Assembly (NCBI GenBank): GCA_002840555.1
Contig: PHBJ01000005.1
Span: 33,634 to 97,633 of the forward strand
Direction of reading: 5' to 3'
From: Deltaproteobacteria bacterium HGW-Deltaproteobacteria-13
GTDB taxonomy: Bacteria > Desulfobacterota > Syntrophia > Syntrophales > Smithellaceae
DNA length: 64,000 nt
The translations under genes were made by a program, and so were the position numbers. The notes under the pieces are model-generated. The model was not told the DNA's origin. It saw only the letters and a list, made by a program, of their open reading frames with translations, and did no database searches. Below are positions 17,638-25,879 of this stretch, one piece after another; within the stretch, counting starts at the first letter, position 1; each line of letters starts with the position of its first letter.

Positions 17638-18468
17638 TCAACGTCCCGGATTCTTTCCGGCAAGATAGTCGATTAAAACGTTGTTCAACCGTTTTGGCGC
17701 GTCGAGAGGAATCCAGTGTCCGGATCCTTCAATGCGTTCGTAACTCCACGGAGCGTCAACATATTGGGCGCTCAAGAGCATTTGCCGTTCGGACAGGAAG
17801 ATATCACCGGGACTCCAGATACCAAGCACCGGCACTTTGATTCGGGGAAAAGCTCCGAACAGCATGTGAAACTCATTGGCTCTGTACCAGTTCAAGGCCG
17901 CGCTCAGACGCCCTTCGCGGCTCAAGTCTTTAATCCAGTGATCGACTTCAGAATGGTGATTGCTCAATATGCGCATCAGCAGCCAGTCAAATGACTGTAG
18001 GCCTTTTTCGGCAATATAAGGAATCTGAAATAAAACCGTGTACCAGGCGCGCAGCAATTGTTCCAGATTGGACCGGTAAGCTTTGGGATGGCCCACCGAT
18101 AACGCAATATAACATTTCACGCGCTCCGGATAATTGCCCGCAAACACCCAACCGGCAGCCGCTCCCCAGTCGTGACCGATCATGGGGGCTTTTTCTATTC
18201 CAAGATAATCCATCAGTGTAACGACATCGGAGCAAATGATATCGATACCGTATTTTTTTCGTTCCGGCGGGGCTTCGGAATCCCCCGTACCCCTTAAATC
18301 CGGGGCAATCACCTGATAGCCCTTTCCACTTAGCGCCTTGATTTGTTCCCGCCAGACATAAGCGGAATCGGGAAACCCGTGCAGCAGAATCACGGGCAAC
18401 CCTTTACCCTCAATCACAACATTGAACTTTAAATTGTTGATCACTATGGACTGGCCTTTTAGACTCAT
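17638..18468 (-). CDS. Alpha/beta hydrolase (epoxide hydrolase/haloalkane dehalogenase-like)
   Basis: The 276-residue cytoplasmic enzyme has the oxyanion motif LLHGFPDSAYVWR, the nucleophile elbow GHDWGAAAG with Asp as nucleophile, and the catalytic His in GSGHWIPLDAPKRL. The Asp nucleophile and APDLRGTGDSEAP place it in the epoxide hydrolase group rather than the Ser esterases. A clear SD (taggagaa) precedes ATG 18468. It heads a run with an MFS transporter and a ferredoxin-nitroreductase. Confidence 0.85.
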   Translation of the reverse strand: MSLKGQSIVINNLKFNVVIEGKGLPVILLHGFPDSAYVWREQIKALSGKGYQVIAPDLRGTGDSEAPPERKKYGIDIICSDVVTLMDYLGIEKAPMIGHDWGAAAGWVFAGNYPERVKCYIALSVGHPKAYRSNLEQLLRAWYTVLFQIPYIAEKGLQSFDWLLMRILSNHHSEVDHWIKDLSREGRLSAALNWYRANEFHMLFGAFPRIKVPVLGIWSPGDIFLSERQMLLSAQYVDAPWSYERIEGSGHWIPLDAPKRLNNVLIDYLAGKNPGR

Positions 18469-18538
18469 TAAAGTTCTCCTACAATAGGCGTGTTAAATAT
18501 TTATTATTTTTGCTTTCTGCTCCTGAAGAAAAGATTTT

Positions 18539-18582
18539 ACCTCCACAGCCGGGCCAGTCAGGATAAACCCGGCTATGGAGGT
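18539..18582 (-). terminator. Strong hairpin after the oleate hydratase gene
   Basis: The arms 18539-18553 and 18568-18582 form two 7-bp helices (acctcca/tggaggt and agccggg/cccggct) with a single C-A mismatch and a 14-nt loop. It lies 10 bp past the oleate hydratase stop. On the minus strand the stem is followed by aaaatctttt, so it likely ends that transcript. Confidence 0.7.
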
Positions 18583-18591
18583 GAGAGAAGA

Positions 18592-20328
18592 TTATTTGCT
18601 TATGTAGTACAATGCTTTCGTAAGATAATACGGGTTATAGTGAGTCACATGTACCGGAGGAATCTTTTTATCAACATTGAGCAGCGTGTAAATTCCCATC
18701 ATCGCCGACTGCGTTGAATAATCCACCATGAACGTTGAAGATTCAGGGATTTCAACATACTCGCCGATCAGCGCAAAGTTGGTCGATCCTTTCGGAACGA
18801 CATTGGGCCGGTCGCCTATTTTTCTGGGCTGCCAGTGGCTGACGACATACGGCTCATTATAAAAATTCATCTTACTTTCTTTGGCGATCTCATCAAGGTG
18901 GTCCACGATCCCGAAATGGTAAAGCATTTCGGCCAGGAGTTCTTTACCGGTACATTCATGAGGCTCTTTCTTGATGTAATTGCCTTTTGTATTACCGATG
19001 AGGGTATAGCCCAGATAGACTGTTGTATCGTCAGGCTGGCCTTTATAAAAAGGCTGGAAGGGTATATGCAGTCCATAGTGCCAGTTGGATTCGGGGAAAG
19101 AAATGATGTGCTGCTGTCCCATGACCGTGGCCTTCGAGAAGTTCATAATGTAATCATGCAGGAATTTGCTTTTGCTGGTCAGGGCCCAGACAACCCATTT
19201 GCTTTCATTGATGTTGCTGTTGAAAGCTTCAGGGTGCCCCATAACGTCCGGTTGTTTCTTGGCCATGTTTTCCCAGAGGATCCATGAACCGTCTCGTTTA
19301 TCTGTAATGAGTTCCGCTGTTGTGTCCATTGTGCCTAAAGATGAATCAGCCACCTTCGAACCGATATTGATGATCGCAAAATCTCCGTTCTTTAAAGTGA
19401 CGGTCTTGTCTTCGCCGTTTTGTTTGTAATAAAGTTTCTCGACGGTTTTTTCCGTCTGGGAAGGTTTAAAGTCAACATCATACACTTTGCATCCGTACTG
19501 GAAATCAACCCCGTTGTATTGCAGCCATTTTACGATCGGGAGAATTACAGAATAGTAGTTTTCATAAGGCGAGTTCCATCCCTCTCTGGTTAGAGGGGCC
19601 AAGTCGTCAAGGTCATCTATAAATCTGTGCAAATAACGTTTGAATTCGGTCAGGTCATGCCATGGATCGAACCCGAACATAGCCGAAAACATATACCAGA
19701 AATGCGATTTGAAAAAATCGGGCGACATATAATCGGATATTCTTTTCCCGGAAGTGTCTTTTTCCGACTCCCACACGATAAGTTTGACCAGATTCCATCT
19801 GTCCTTCCATGAAATTGTCCATTGACTGGAATCCAGTCTTTTCTGATTGAGGCCCCAAATTCTGCTGTAAGATGCATTCAGTTTATGGGTTTTGTTGAAT
19901 TCGAAGATTTCATCCTTCACCGATTTTTTAGGAACGTATTTTATCGGGTTTTCAATCTTCTGGCCTTCCTTCATGATTTCTTCCTGATCCTTGAGAGAAG
20001 GGATGGATGCCAGCAAATCCCAGTAGCAGGTATATCTTTTTTGATTGATCAACCTTGCGCCTCTGGATTTGTAGCCGTTCGCAGGATCAGCAATCCCATC
20101 CATTGCGCCGCCCATAAAATTCATTTGTTCAAGAATATGGACATTTTTACCCGGTATATTGCCGTCCCGGATCGCAAACACGGCAGCGGCCAGTCCCGCG
20201 ATGCCGCCGCCGACGATGTAGACCTGCGAATCCTGGGTGACGGTTGATTTTGGTTTCTGTTCTCCGCAGCCGAAAGTAAAAAACAATGCCAGAAATAATA
20301 CTAAAATACATACAAACTTCTTTTTCAT
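18592..20328 (-). CDS. Oleate hydratase family protein with lipoprotein-like signal
   Basis: The 578-residue protein is full length for the oleate hydratase (myosin-cross-reactive antigen) family, FAD enzymes that add water to cis-9 double bonds of fatty acids. Visible marks are the FAD motif GGGIAGLAAA (40-49), NVHILEQMNFMGGAMDG (62-78) and CYWDLLASIPSL (101-112). Two oddities stand out. Family members are normally cytosolic, but this one begins MKKKFVCILVLFLALFFTFG with Cys21, which looks like a lipoprotein signal with an imperfect lipobox. Also, the conserved RGGREM motif, whose Glu is catalytic in characterised enzymes, reads RGARLI (89-94), with Leu at that place. The gene has an excellent SD (aaggagg) and lies downstream of a TetR gene. 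Confidence 0.85.
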   Translation of the reverse strand: MKKKFVCILVLFLALFFTFGCGEQKPKSTVTQDSQVYIVGGGIAGLAAAVFAIRDGNIPGKNVHILEQMNFMGGAMDGIADPANGYKSRGARLINQKRYTCYWDLLASIPSLKDQEEIMKEGQKIENPIKYVPKKSVKDEIFEFNKTHKLNASYSRIWGLNQKRLDSSQWTISWKDRWNLVKLIVWESEKDTSGKRISDYMSPDFFKSHFWYMFSAMFGFDPWHDLTEFKRYLHRFIDDLDDLAPLTREGWNSPYENYYSVILPIVKWLQYNGVDFQYGCKVYDVDFKPSQTEKTVEKLYYKQNGEDKTVTLKNGDFAIINIGSKVADSSLGTMDTTAELITDKRDGSWILWENMAKKQPDVMGHPEAFNSNINESKWVVWALTSKSKFLHDYIMNFSKATVMGQQHIISFPESNWHYGLHIPFQPFYKGQPDDTTVYLGYTLIGNTKGNYIKKEPHECTGKELLAEMLYHFGIVDHLDEIAKESKMNFYNEPYVVSHWQPRKIGDRPNVVPKGSTNFALIGEYVEIPESSTFMVDYSTQSAMMGIYTLLNVDKKIPPVHVTHYNPYYLTKALYYISK

Positions 20329-20382
20329 TTTTTCCTCCTTATTTTTATGATGATTTTTTTCTCAATTCATAAAATATTTTCA

Positions 20383-20560
20383 AACCAACTCATCATGGTT
20401 GGCGGACAGAAAAACCATAATCAAAGGAACGAACCATGGAATTAGAAGCTCTGTTGTTTATAATGAACAGTTGTTATTTTTAAAAACCATATAAATCAAC
20501 AACATTGGTTATGTCAATACATATTTCGCGTATTGGTTTAACCATTTGCTATAATTGGTT
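20383..20560. repeat. Cluster of nine TGGTT/AACCA elements (possible regulator sites)
   Basis: TGGTT or its complement AACCA occurs at 20383, 20396, 20413, 20432, 20485, 20506, 20534, 20540 and 20556. Two form a perfect palindrome TGGTTTAACCA (20534-20544). Another inverted pair brackets the -10 region of the oleate hydratase promoter. They may be operators for the adjacent TetR regulator, which is an inference from position. Confidence 0.4.
20489..20517 (-). promoter_or_regulatory. Sigma-70 promoter for the oleate hydratase gene
   Basis: Read on the minus strand, -35 TTGACA (20517-20512) and -10 TTATAT (20494-20489) are 17 bp apart. The start of transcription would be near 20482, giving a leader of about 154 nt. 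AACCA/TGGTT elements overlap the -10 and sit in the spacer. Confidence 0.6.
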
Positions 20561-20618
20561 TATTTTTTAAAATGAGATAATATATTGGCGTTTAAAAGAG
20601 TTGATTATAAGAAATTAA

Positions 20619-21173
20619 TTATTTTTTTCTTGCTTTTACGGGAGGCACGATAAATTTTTTAAATGCTTCCGCCTGTTTTGGAATGGATGTAATTTCCGGA
20701 AATAATATCCCATGAAATATCAGGCCGCAGAGATAGATGAAAATGAATTTTCCGTCTTCATCATCGACTGTAAAATAATCGGCAATTGCAACGCGGAAGT
20801 TCTCCATACCTTTCGTAAGCATATTTGATTTCTTGTCATAGCGTGTGTAATCACTCGCAAGCATCAACAAATTCTGAAGATAGGTCTGGTTTTTCATCAG
20901 GAAATTTCGCACGATATTTACCCGCTCTTCCAGCGGTGTATCATCTTTTATATCTATGATTATTTCCGCCACGTTTCTTTTGGTCATGACCTGAGCCATA
21001 CATTCAAACAGATGTCTTTTTGAATTAAAATATTTATAGATCGTTCCTGTTGAAACGCCGAGACGTCTGGCCAGATCTCTTGTCGGTATTTGAAAGCCGT
21101 GCTTGGCTATGATATCAAAACTCCTGTACGCGAGGTCATCGCGATACTGGTCACGGTCGACTATTTTAGGCAT
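20619..21173 (-). CDS. TetR-family transcriptional regulator
   Basis: The 184-residue protein has an N-terminal TetR helix-turn-helix: AKHGFQIPTRDLARRLGVSTGTIYKYFNSKRHLFE (residues about 23-57). The C-terminal ligand domain is not assignable. It lies on the same strand directly upstream of the oleate hydratase gene, so a fatty-acid or acyl-CoA effector and control of that gene are plausible but inferred. SD aagg is very close to the ATG. Confidence 0.88.
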   Translation of the reverse strand: MPKIVDRDQYRDDLAYRSFDIIAKHGFQIPTRDLARRLGVSTGTIYKYFNSKRHLFECMAQVMTKRNVAEIIIDIKDDTPLEERVNIVRNFLMKNQTYLQNLLMLASDYTRYDKKSNMLTKGMENFRVAIADYFTVDDEDGKFIFIYLCGLIFHGILFPEITSIPKQAEAFKKFIVPPVKARKK

Positions 21174-21275
21174 CCTTCACAATCCATATTTATAATTTTA
21201 ATCACGGAGAACATCTTTTTCATATTATTAAATGACGCCGGGATATGTCACCATCGCGCACTTCGGAACCAGACA

Positions 21276-21304
21276 TGACCGTTGAACGGTCTTGGTGCTA
21301 TATA
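21276..21304 (+). promoter_or_regulatory. Extended -10 promoter with overlapping palindrome
   Basis: The -10 TATATA (21299-21304) is preceded by TGC (extended -10), with a weak -35 TGACCG (21276-21281) 17 bp upstream. A palindrome gaccgttgaacggtc (21277-21291) covers the -35, a typical place for a repressor site. Confidence 0.35.
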
Positions 21305-21310
21305 TCACAC

Positions 21311-21460
21311 ATTAAGTTAAGTTTCTATTCATTGAAGGATATTCATTCTTTTCTTCGTTACTGCGGAAATCAGCTTTTCATCACGACATCAAAAGAAGAA
21401 CGCCGGGTCGTCCTCTTGCCGGGTAGAACGACTCAAGCTCCTTGTGAGTCATTGTTTTAT
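21311..21460 (+). ncRNA. Candidate small RNA
   Basis: The interval runs from just after the extended -10 promoter to the hairpin/T-rich terminator-like element, with no convincing reading frame. This arrangement fits a small RNA of about 150 nt. No known family is recognised, and the ends are estimates from the flanking signals. Confidence 0.2.
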
Positions 21461-21461
21461 T
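21430..21461 (+). terminator. Hairpin with T-rich tail
   Basis: gactca (21430-21435) pairs with tgagtc (21445-21450), followed by attgttttatt. No gene on the + strand ends just before it, which is why a small RNA was considered. Confidence 0.4.
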
Positions 21462-21606
21462 AATGTTGGTTTTTCATTTTTTTATTTTCTGTTGCTTTAT
21501 AATCAGAAATAGTTGAAAATCCCTCCAATTATCTGTATGTAAAGATTCCGGAAAAAACGATACTAAGCCGACGTTTAAGTCTATTGACCTTTAAAAGGGG
21601 GATCAG

Positions 21607-21921
21607 ATGAAAGTTACGGAATTGGGAGTTAAGGAATTAAGAGCCAGCAACAAAGCAGTAAAACTCACCAATCAGGAAATTATTAAATTCGCTTATATCA
21701 CAAAAGAAATCATCGGGCATGCATGGGAAACAAAACTATCCAATGCTCAGGCAAATTGTTATGAAGAATGCTTTTATACGATTCAAGACCTTCTGGAGGA
21801 AGTCGATAAAGAATACCTGGACAGGCATACTGGACTTTGTGATTTTTTTCGCAAGGGAAAAAGGCTGACAAGCGAAGATAACCAGCTGCGTTGGGAAGGT
21901 TATAAATGCGGCGGACATTAA
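21607..21921 (+). CDS. Small hypothetical protein
   Basis: A 104-residue, probably cytoplasmic, helical protein that I do not recognise. It has no signal peptide, no transmembrane segment and no known motif. It has four cysteines (including CYEECF and a C-terminal YKCGGH). The start is supported by a strong SD (aaaagggggatc) 4-10 nt before the ATG. It is followed by an inverted repeat aggccc/gggcct (21937-21959). Confidence 0.6.
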   Translation: MKVTELGVKELRASNKAVKLTNQEIIKFAYITKEIIGHAWETKLSNAQANCYEECFYTIQDLLEEVDKEYLDRHTGLCDFFRKGKRLTSEDNQLRWEGYKCGGH

Positions 21922-22114
21922 ACAGAAAAGTTTATCAGGCCCCTCTGTAAGCAGGGCCTCCAACCCGTAACCTTCAATTTTATTTTTTCCCCGAGGTCAA
22001 GAAAACAAGGTATAACAAACAATAAACGTATTTCTGTCATCGATATAACGTCGCCCCGACGAATAACGCATGACTTCAATCCATCATAAACACCATTCGC
22101 TCCACAAGATTCTC

Positions 22115-22143
22115 TTGACAAGCGGGACATGACTTCCTATAAT
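22115..22143 (+). promoter_or_regulatory. Consensus sigma-70 promoter
   Basis: The -35 TTGACA (22115-22120) and -10 TATAAT (22138-22143) are both perfect and separated by 17 bp. It drives the small gene at 22246 through a leader of about 95 nt. Confidence 0.8.
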
Positions 22144-22191
22144 TTAAGCGCGTGGAAGTTTAGAAGTAATGTCTTATCAAACCGATAACCG

Positions 22192-22238
22192 CCTTTGCTC
22201 AATTGGTCAAAGGTTTACCTATTATCCAATTGCGGAGG
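22192..22238 (+). promoter_or_regulatory. Potential pseudoknot in the 5' leader, abutting the SD
   Basis: cctttg (22192-22197) pairs with caaagg (22208-22213). The loop carries caattgg (22200-22206), which is complementary to ccaattg (22226-22232), only 1 nt before the SD ggagg (22234-22238). The topology is that of an H-type pseudoknot. It could regulate ribosome access. CAATTG is self-complementary, so chance pairing must be considered. Confidence 0.3.
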
Positions 22239-22245
22239 TTGCCTG

Positions 22246-22506
22246 ATGCCAGATGTACGGCGCGAAAGGGTTGTGGTCGAGACGGACCGCTACCGGGTGG
22301 AGGGTGATATCACATTGCCTCAGGAGGGCTATCGCAGCGCGCTCTTCGACTACTTGAACCGAAGCGATCAGTTGTTTCTTTTTATCACAGACGCTCAGTT
22401 GAATGCGCTCGACGGATCAGGCCGCGACTGGCAGACTCCCGTCCTCATTCTCGCCAGAAGATATATTCGCCTGGTCGTGCCCAAAAACCATCCCGAGAGT
22501 AAATAG
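22246..22506 (+). CDS. Small DUF6812-like protein
   Basis: The 86-residue protein starting MPDVRRERVVVETDRYRVEG contains GDITLPQEGYRSALFDYLN, which resembles the DUF6812 family of small bacterial proteins with unknown function. ATG 22246 is chosen over the upstream frame opening at 22195 because ggagg sits 7 nt before it and because the region before it looks like an RNA leader. It has its own perfect promoter. Confidence 0.65.
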   Translation: MPDVRRERVVVETDRYRVEGDITLPQEGYRSALFDYLNRSDQLFLFITDAQLNALDGSGRDWQTPVLILARRYIRLVVPKNHPESK

Positions 22507-22642
22507 TAATTCCTGCGGCAGAGGAAATAGCAATCGGCTTCTTCCGGTACAGGAGCGCAGCGCCCTCCCCTGTTTATATCATATTAAACTGAAACTCCAT
22601 TTCGCATGATTTAGTTGACTGCCGGGATTCTTTAAAATTAAT

Positions 22643-22671
22643 TTGACAAACAGATTTTTCCCCATTATACT
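22643..22671 (+). promoter_or_regulatory. Consensus promoter of the marR-type gene
   Basis: The -35 TTGACA (22643-22648) and -10 TATACT (22666-22671) are 17 bp apart. Transcription would start near 22678-22680, which rules out the TTG at 22686 as a likely start codon. Confidence 0.8.
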
Positions 22672-22682
22672 CGTATACAAGT
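22669..22682. promoter_or_regulatory. Probable MarR operator overlapping the -10
   Basis: The 14-bp near-palindrome actcgtatacaagt has one mismatched pair and a GTATAC core, and it overlaps the -10 and start site. This is the usual position for an autorepressing MarR protein. Binding by the adjacent gene product is inferred. Confidence 0.5.
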
Positions 22683-22697
22683 AAATTGCATACAAGG

Positions 22698-23138
22698 ATG
22701 GTCCTTCATCTTATGCCTGAAAGAGATTGTATTTTCTTCCAGTTTGCCAAAGCCAATCAACTCGCCAGCAGGTTTCTGAGCCAGAAGGTTTCCGAACTGA
22801 ATATTACCTCCGTTCAGGCGATGGTTCTGGGCTTTCTTGATAAAGAAGATCAAATCACCTCCAGCGCACTCGGTAAAAGAACCGAGCTGGACAGCGCAAC
22901 GCTCACGGGCATTCTGGATCGTCTGGAGACGGCCGGATTTATTGAACGCAAGGGAAATTCCGACGACCGGCGATCCATCCGCATTCACCTGACTAAAAAA
23001 GGCAAAGTCATGAGCCGGGAGGCAACCAGAGTGATTACCGAAGCCAATTCGGAATTTCTGGAAGTATTAACGGATTCGCAAAAACGGGAGCTGCTCGGCA
23101 TTATTAATAAACTGCGTCTTCTCACCCCGCGCTCATAA
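22698..23138 (+). CDS. MarR-family transcriptional regulator
   Basis: The product has a winged helix: TSSALGKRTELDSATLTGILDRLETAGFIERKGNSDDRRSIRIHLT, with the wing DDRRS and dimer helices typical of MarR. The start is ATG 22698 or ATG 22713 (MPERD). It lies 48 nt upstream of the molybdopterin oxidoreductase on the same strand and probably controls both. Many MarR proteins respond to phenolic or electrophilic compounds, but the ligand here is unknown. Confidence 0.88.
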   Translation: MVLHLMPERDCIFFQFAKANQLASRFLSQKVSELNITSVQAMVLGFLDKEDQITSSALGKRTELDSATLTGILDRLETAGFIERKGNSDDRRSIRIHLTKKGKVMSREATRVITEANSEFLEVLTDSQKRELLGIINKLRLLTPRS

Positions 23139-23186
23139 AGACGCCATTCAAACATCCGGCTTTACCGCCGGGAGAAAGGAGCACTC

Positions 23187-25421
23187 ATGGGAACGATATA
23201 TAAAACCGGTTGTGTCCTCTGCGCGCAGAATTGCGGTCTGGAAGTCGAAGTGGATAATAACCGCATCGTCAAGGTGAAACCGGATAAATCCAACGTCAAA
23301 AGCGAAGGCTATTTCTGCCGGAAGGGCATGAACATCGCTTATCATCAGCACAACGCCGACCGTTTGAAATATCCTTTGAAAAAAGTCGGGAATAAATTCG
23401 AGCGAATTTCCTGGGATCAGGCTATCGATGAAATTGCCGCCAAACTTAAAAGCATTGTTGATCAGCATGGCCCGCGCTCTTTCGCCTATATGGGCGGCGG
23501 CGGCCAGGGATGCCATCTTGAGGTTGCCTTCGGCGTCCGGCTGATGCGGGGTCTGGGCTCGCAATACCAGTACAGCGCGCTGGCACAGGAGTTTGCCGGC
23601 GCGTTCTGGGTGTGCGGACGCACGCACGGGAAACAATACCTGCATGACGGGCCGGATATCAATAATACCGATGTTCTTCTGGCCTTCGGCTGGAACGGTA
23701 TGCAGAGCCACCAGATTCCCCAGGCTCCGCGACATTTGCAGCGCCTGGCCAAGGATCCGGACAAATTGCTGATTGTTGTCGACCCCAGAGTATCTGAAAC
23801 CGCGAAGATCGCGGATATCCACCTTCAGATCCGTCCGGGCACGGACGCCCTGCTCCTCAAATCCATGATTGCCATTATTCTGAAAGAAGGATGGGGAAAT
23901 AAGGACTACCTGGATAATCATACATCGGGCTTCGGGCAGGTGAAATCGCTGTTTGAGGATTTCGATGTCCGCGCCGCCCTTAAAATCTGCGAGCTCGATT
24001 TTGATCAGGTTTATAAGGTTACCCAAGCGTATGCTACACGCAAATCCTCCCTGCGTTATGATCTCGGCATCTTCATGGGAAGGCACAGCGGCTTGAATTC
24101 ATACCTGATTGTCATTCTTCAGTCCATTTGCGGCAGACTGTGCGTTCCCGGCGGCAATATCATTCCCGGCCACATGATGCCTATCGGTCCCAACACAGAT
24201 GAAAGAAACCCCAAAATCTGGCGAACCATGACCACCAACGCCTTCCCGGTTTGTGGATGTTTCCCGCCCAATGTCATGCCGGAAGAAATTCTCTCCGATC
24301 ATCCCGAGAGACTGCGTGCGGTCCTGGTTACCGGTTTGAATCCTTTGCGGTCCTATGCGGACACAACAGCTTATGAAAAAGCATTTCAGCGTCTGGATCT
24401 GCTGGTCACGGTGGAACTGGCCATGACGGAAACGGCCGCGCTTTCCCATTACGTGCTGCCTTCCCGCTCCGGTTATGAATCCTGGGACGGCACCTTCTTT
24501 CCCATGACCTATCCGGACATTTTCTTCCAGATGAGACGGCCGATCATCGAACCTGAAGGAGAACCCCTGGAAGAGGGCGAAATCGATCTGCGAATCGCCG
24601 ACAAGATGGGACTGATTCCGCCGATTCCGGAAAGCCTTTATGTCGCGGCGCAAGACAGCCATGCCGCCTTTGCCCGGGCCCTGATGGAATACGCGATTGC
24701 GGAACCGAAAGCGATGAAGGCCATGCCGTTTATCCTGGGAAAGACGCTGGGGAAAGCGATGGGCTCCGTCCATCTGGCAGCCCTGTGGGGGATGCTGCAG
24801 GTCGCGCCCAAATCTTTCCATGAAAATGCCGCCAGAGCAGGTTTTACGCCGGGAGCAACTTTGGGTGAGGAAATCTTTCAGAAGATCATGGATCATCCCG
24901 AAGGCACCTGGGTGGGGAAAGTCGATCCCGAAAATAATCTCGCGGAACTTAAGACAAATGACGGGAAAATTTGTCTGCATATTCCTGAGTTGATCGATGA
25001 GCTGCGAAGCATTGATGCGCAAAGAGAAGAAGCGGCGCTGACGATGTCCCCCGAATTTCCGCTCATTCTTATGGCGGGGAGGCATATGTCTATGAACGCC
25101 AACACGCTCATGCGCGATCCCGTCTGGAACGAAGGCAAGCGCGCCTGCACACTGGCTATGCATCCAAAGGATGCTGCGGAGCTCAACCTTACAGATGGCC
25201 AACAAGTCAGAATAACGACTGAGGCGGGCAGCGAAGAGATTGAGCTGGAAATCACCGATACGGCGCGCCCCGGACATGTGGTTATACCGCACGGCTTCGG
25301 GCTGGTTTATAACGGTAATAAATACGGAGTAAATGTGAACCGGTTGACAAAGAACACCCATCGGGATCAGTTCGGAACGCCTATCCATCGCTATGTGCCC
25401 TGTCGCGTAGAAGCGCTTTAG
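23187..25421 (+). CDS. Molybdopterin-dependent oxidoreductase (formate dehydrogenase-like)
   Basis: The 744-residue catalytic protein of the DMSO-reductase superfamily has an N-terminal [4Fe-4S] motif CVLCAQNC ... CRKG (C9, C12, C16, C44 region), the molybdopterin oxidoreductase core ([39 protein letters not shown]) and a C-terminal molydopterin dinucleotide-binding domain ([24 protein letters not shown]). There is no Tat signal, so it is probably cytoplasmic. No Fe-S or membrane subunit follows, so its electron partner is not encoded alongside. The substrate cannot be told from sequence. SD aaagga precedes ATG. It is likely regulated with the upstream MarR gene. Confidence 0.85.
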   Translation: MGTIYKTGCVLCAQNCGLEVEVDNNRIVKVKPDKSNVKSEGYFCRKGMNIAYHQHNADRLKYPLKKVGNKFERISWDQAIDEIAAKLKSIVDQHGPRSFAYMGGGGQGCHLEVAFGVRLMRGLGSQYQYSALAQEFAGAFWVCGRTHGKQYLHDGPDINNTDVLLAFGWNGMQSHQIPQAPRHLQRLAKDPDKLLIVVDPRVSETAKIADIHLQIRPGTDALLLKSMIAIILKEGWGNKDYLDNHTSGFGQVKSLFEDFDVRAALKICELDFDQVYKVTQAYATRKSSLRYDLGIFMGRHSGLNSYLIVILQSICGRLCVPGGNIIPGHMMPIGPNTDERNPKIWRTMTTNAFPVCGCFPPNVMPEEILSDHPERLRAVLVTGLNPLRSYADTTAYEKAFQRLDLLVTVELAMTETAALSHYVLPSRSGYESWDGTFFPMTYPDIFFQMRRPIIEPEGEPLEEGEIDLRIADKMGLIPPIPESLYVAAQDSHAAFARALMEYAIAEPKAMKAMPFILGKTLGKAMGSVHLAALWGMLQVAPKSFHENAARAGFTPGATLGEEIFQKIMDHPEGTWVGKVDPENNLAELKTNDGKICLHIPELIDELRSIDAQREEAALTMSPEFPLILMAGRHMSMNANTLMRDPVWNEGKRACTLAMHPKDAAELNLTDGQQVRITTEAGSEEIELEITDTARPGHVVIPHGFGLVYNGNKYGVNVNRLTKNTHRDQFGTPIHRYVPCRVEAL

Positions 25422-25450
25422 CTGGATTGCTCTACCCCAAAGAGGTAATC

Positions 25451-25780
25451 ATGAAAAAGTGTCCATTCTGCGCTGAAGAAATTCAAGATGAAGCGATAAA
25501 ATGCAAACATTGCGGTGAGTTTCTGGATGTTTCCAGGAACCCGCGCTTTGCGGAAGAAAATATCAAATGGTATTTACGAAAAACATTTATCATCATCGCG
25601 GTCTGTTGTGTGGGGCCCCTGGCATTGCCCCTGATCTGGCTGCGTCCGCAAACGACATGGCCATGGAAGGTCAGTCTCACAATAATCATACTGGTTCTCA
25701 GCATGATCTTATTCCAGGCAACGATGGACTCTATTCACAATCTCCAGGAGTATTACAAGCTTCTTGACCAGCTCCGATAA
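25451..25780 (+). CDS. Zinc-ribbon membrane protein
   Basis: The 109-residue protein starts with a double-CxxC zinc ribbon ([19 protein letters not shown], residues 4-22) followed by two hydrophobic segments (about 44-66 and 75-93). This layout is widespread in bacteria with no fixed function. ATG 25451 has a good SD (agaggt); the frame opens at 25427 without one. It starts 30 nt after the oxidoreductase stop and may be co-transcribed. Confidence 0.75.
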   Translation: MKKCPFCAEEIQDEAIKCKHCGEFLDVSRNPRFAEENIKWYLRKTFIIIAVCCVGPLALPLIWLRPQTTWPWKVSLTIIILVLSMILFQATMDSIHNLQEYYKLLDQLR

Positions 25781-25806
25781 TTTGAACACCGGAATATGGC
25801 AAAATA

Positions 25807-25815
25807 TGCTATAAT
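25807..25815 (+). promoter_or_regulatory. Extended -10 promoter
   Basis: TGCTATAAT (25807-25815) is a perfect extended -10 element. No clear -35 is found at 17 bp. It lies 65 bp before the exported coiled-coil gene. Confidence 0.5.
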
Positions 25816-25879
25816 GCATCGTCAGCTAAACAAAGTATCCATTTTTTAAAACATACATCATTGATAAAGGAGATGAACT

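Larger units (their letters stand above)
21174..21606. other. Intergenic region, 433 bp
   Basis: No gene is supported. It contains a promoter-like element near 21276-21304 and a hairpin with a T-rich tail near 21430-21461 (separate entries). The 72-codon frame between them (21245-21463) has a low-complexity look and no SD and is not called. Confidence 0.5.
21922..22245. other. Intergenic region with promoter and leader, 324 bp
   Basis: It holds an inverted repeat (aggccc 21937-21942 / gggcct 21954-21959) just after the hypothetical gene, then a consensus promoter at 22115-22143 and a potentially structured leader (separate entries). No additional gene is seen. Confidence 0.5.

Noticed and set aside
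23148-25388. Long antisense frames opposite the molybdopterin oxidoreductase
   Set aside because: Long open frames opposite a GC-skewed gene are common; the sense protein is clearly real.
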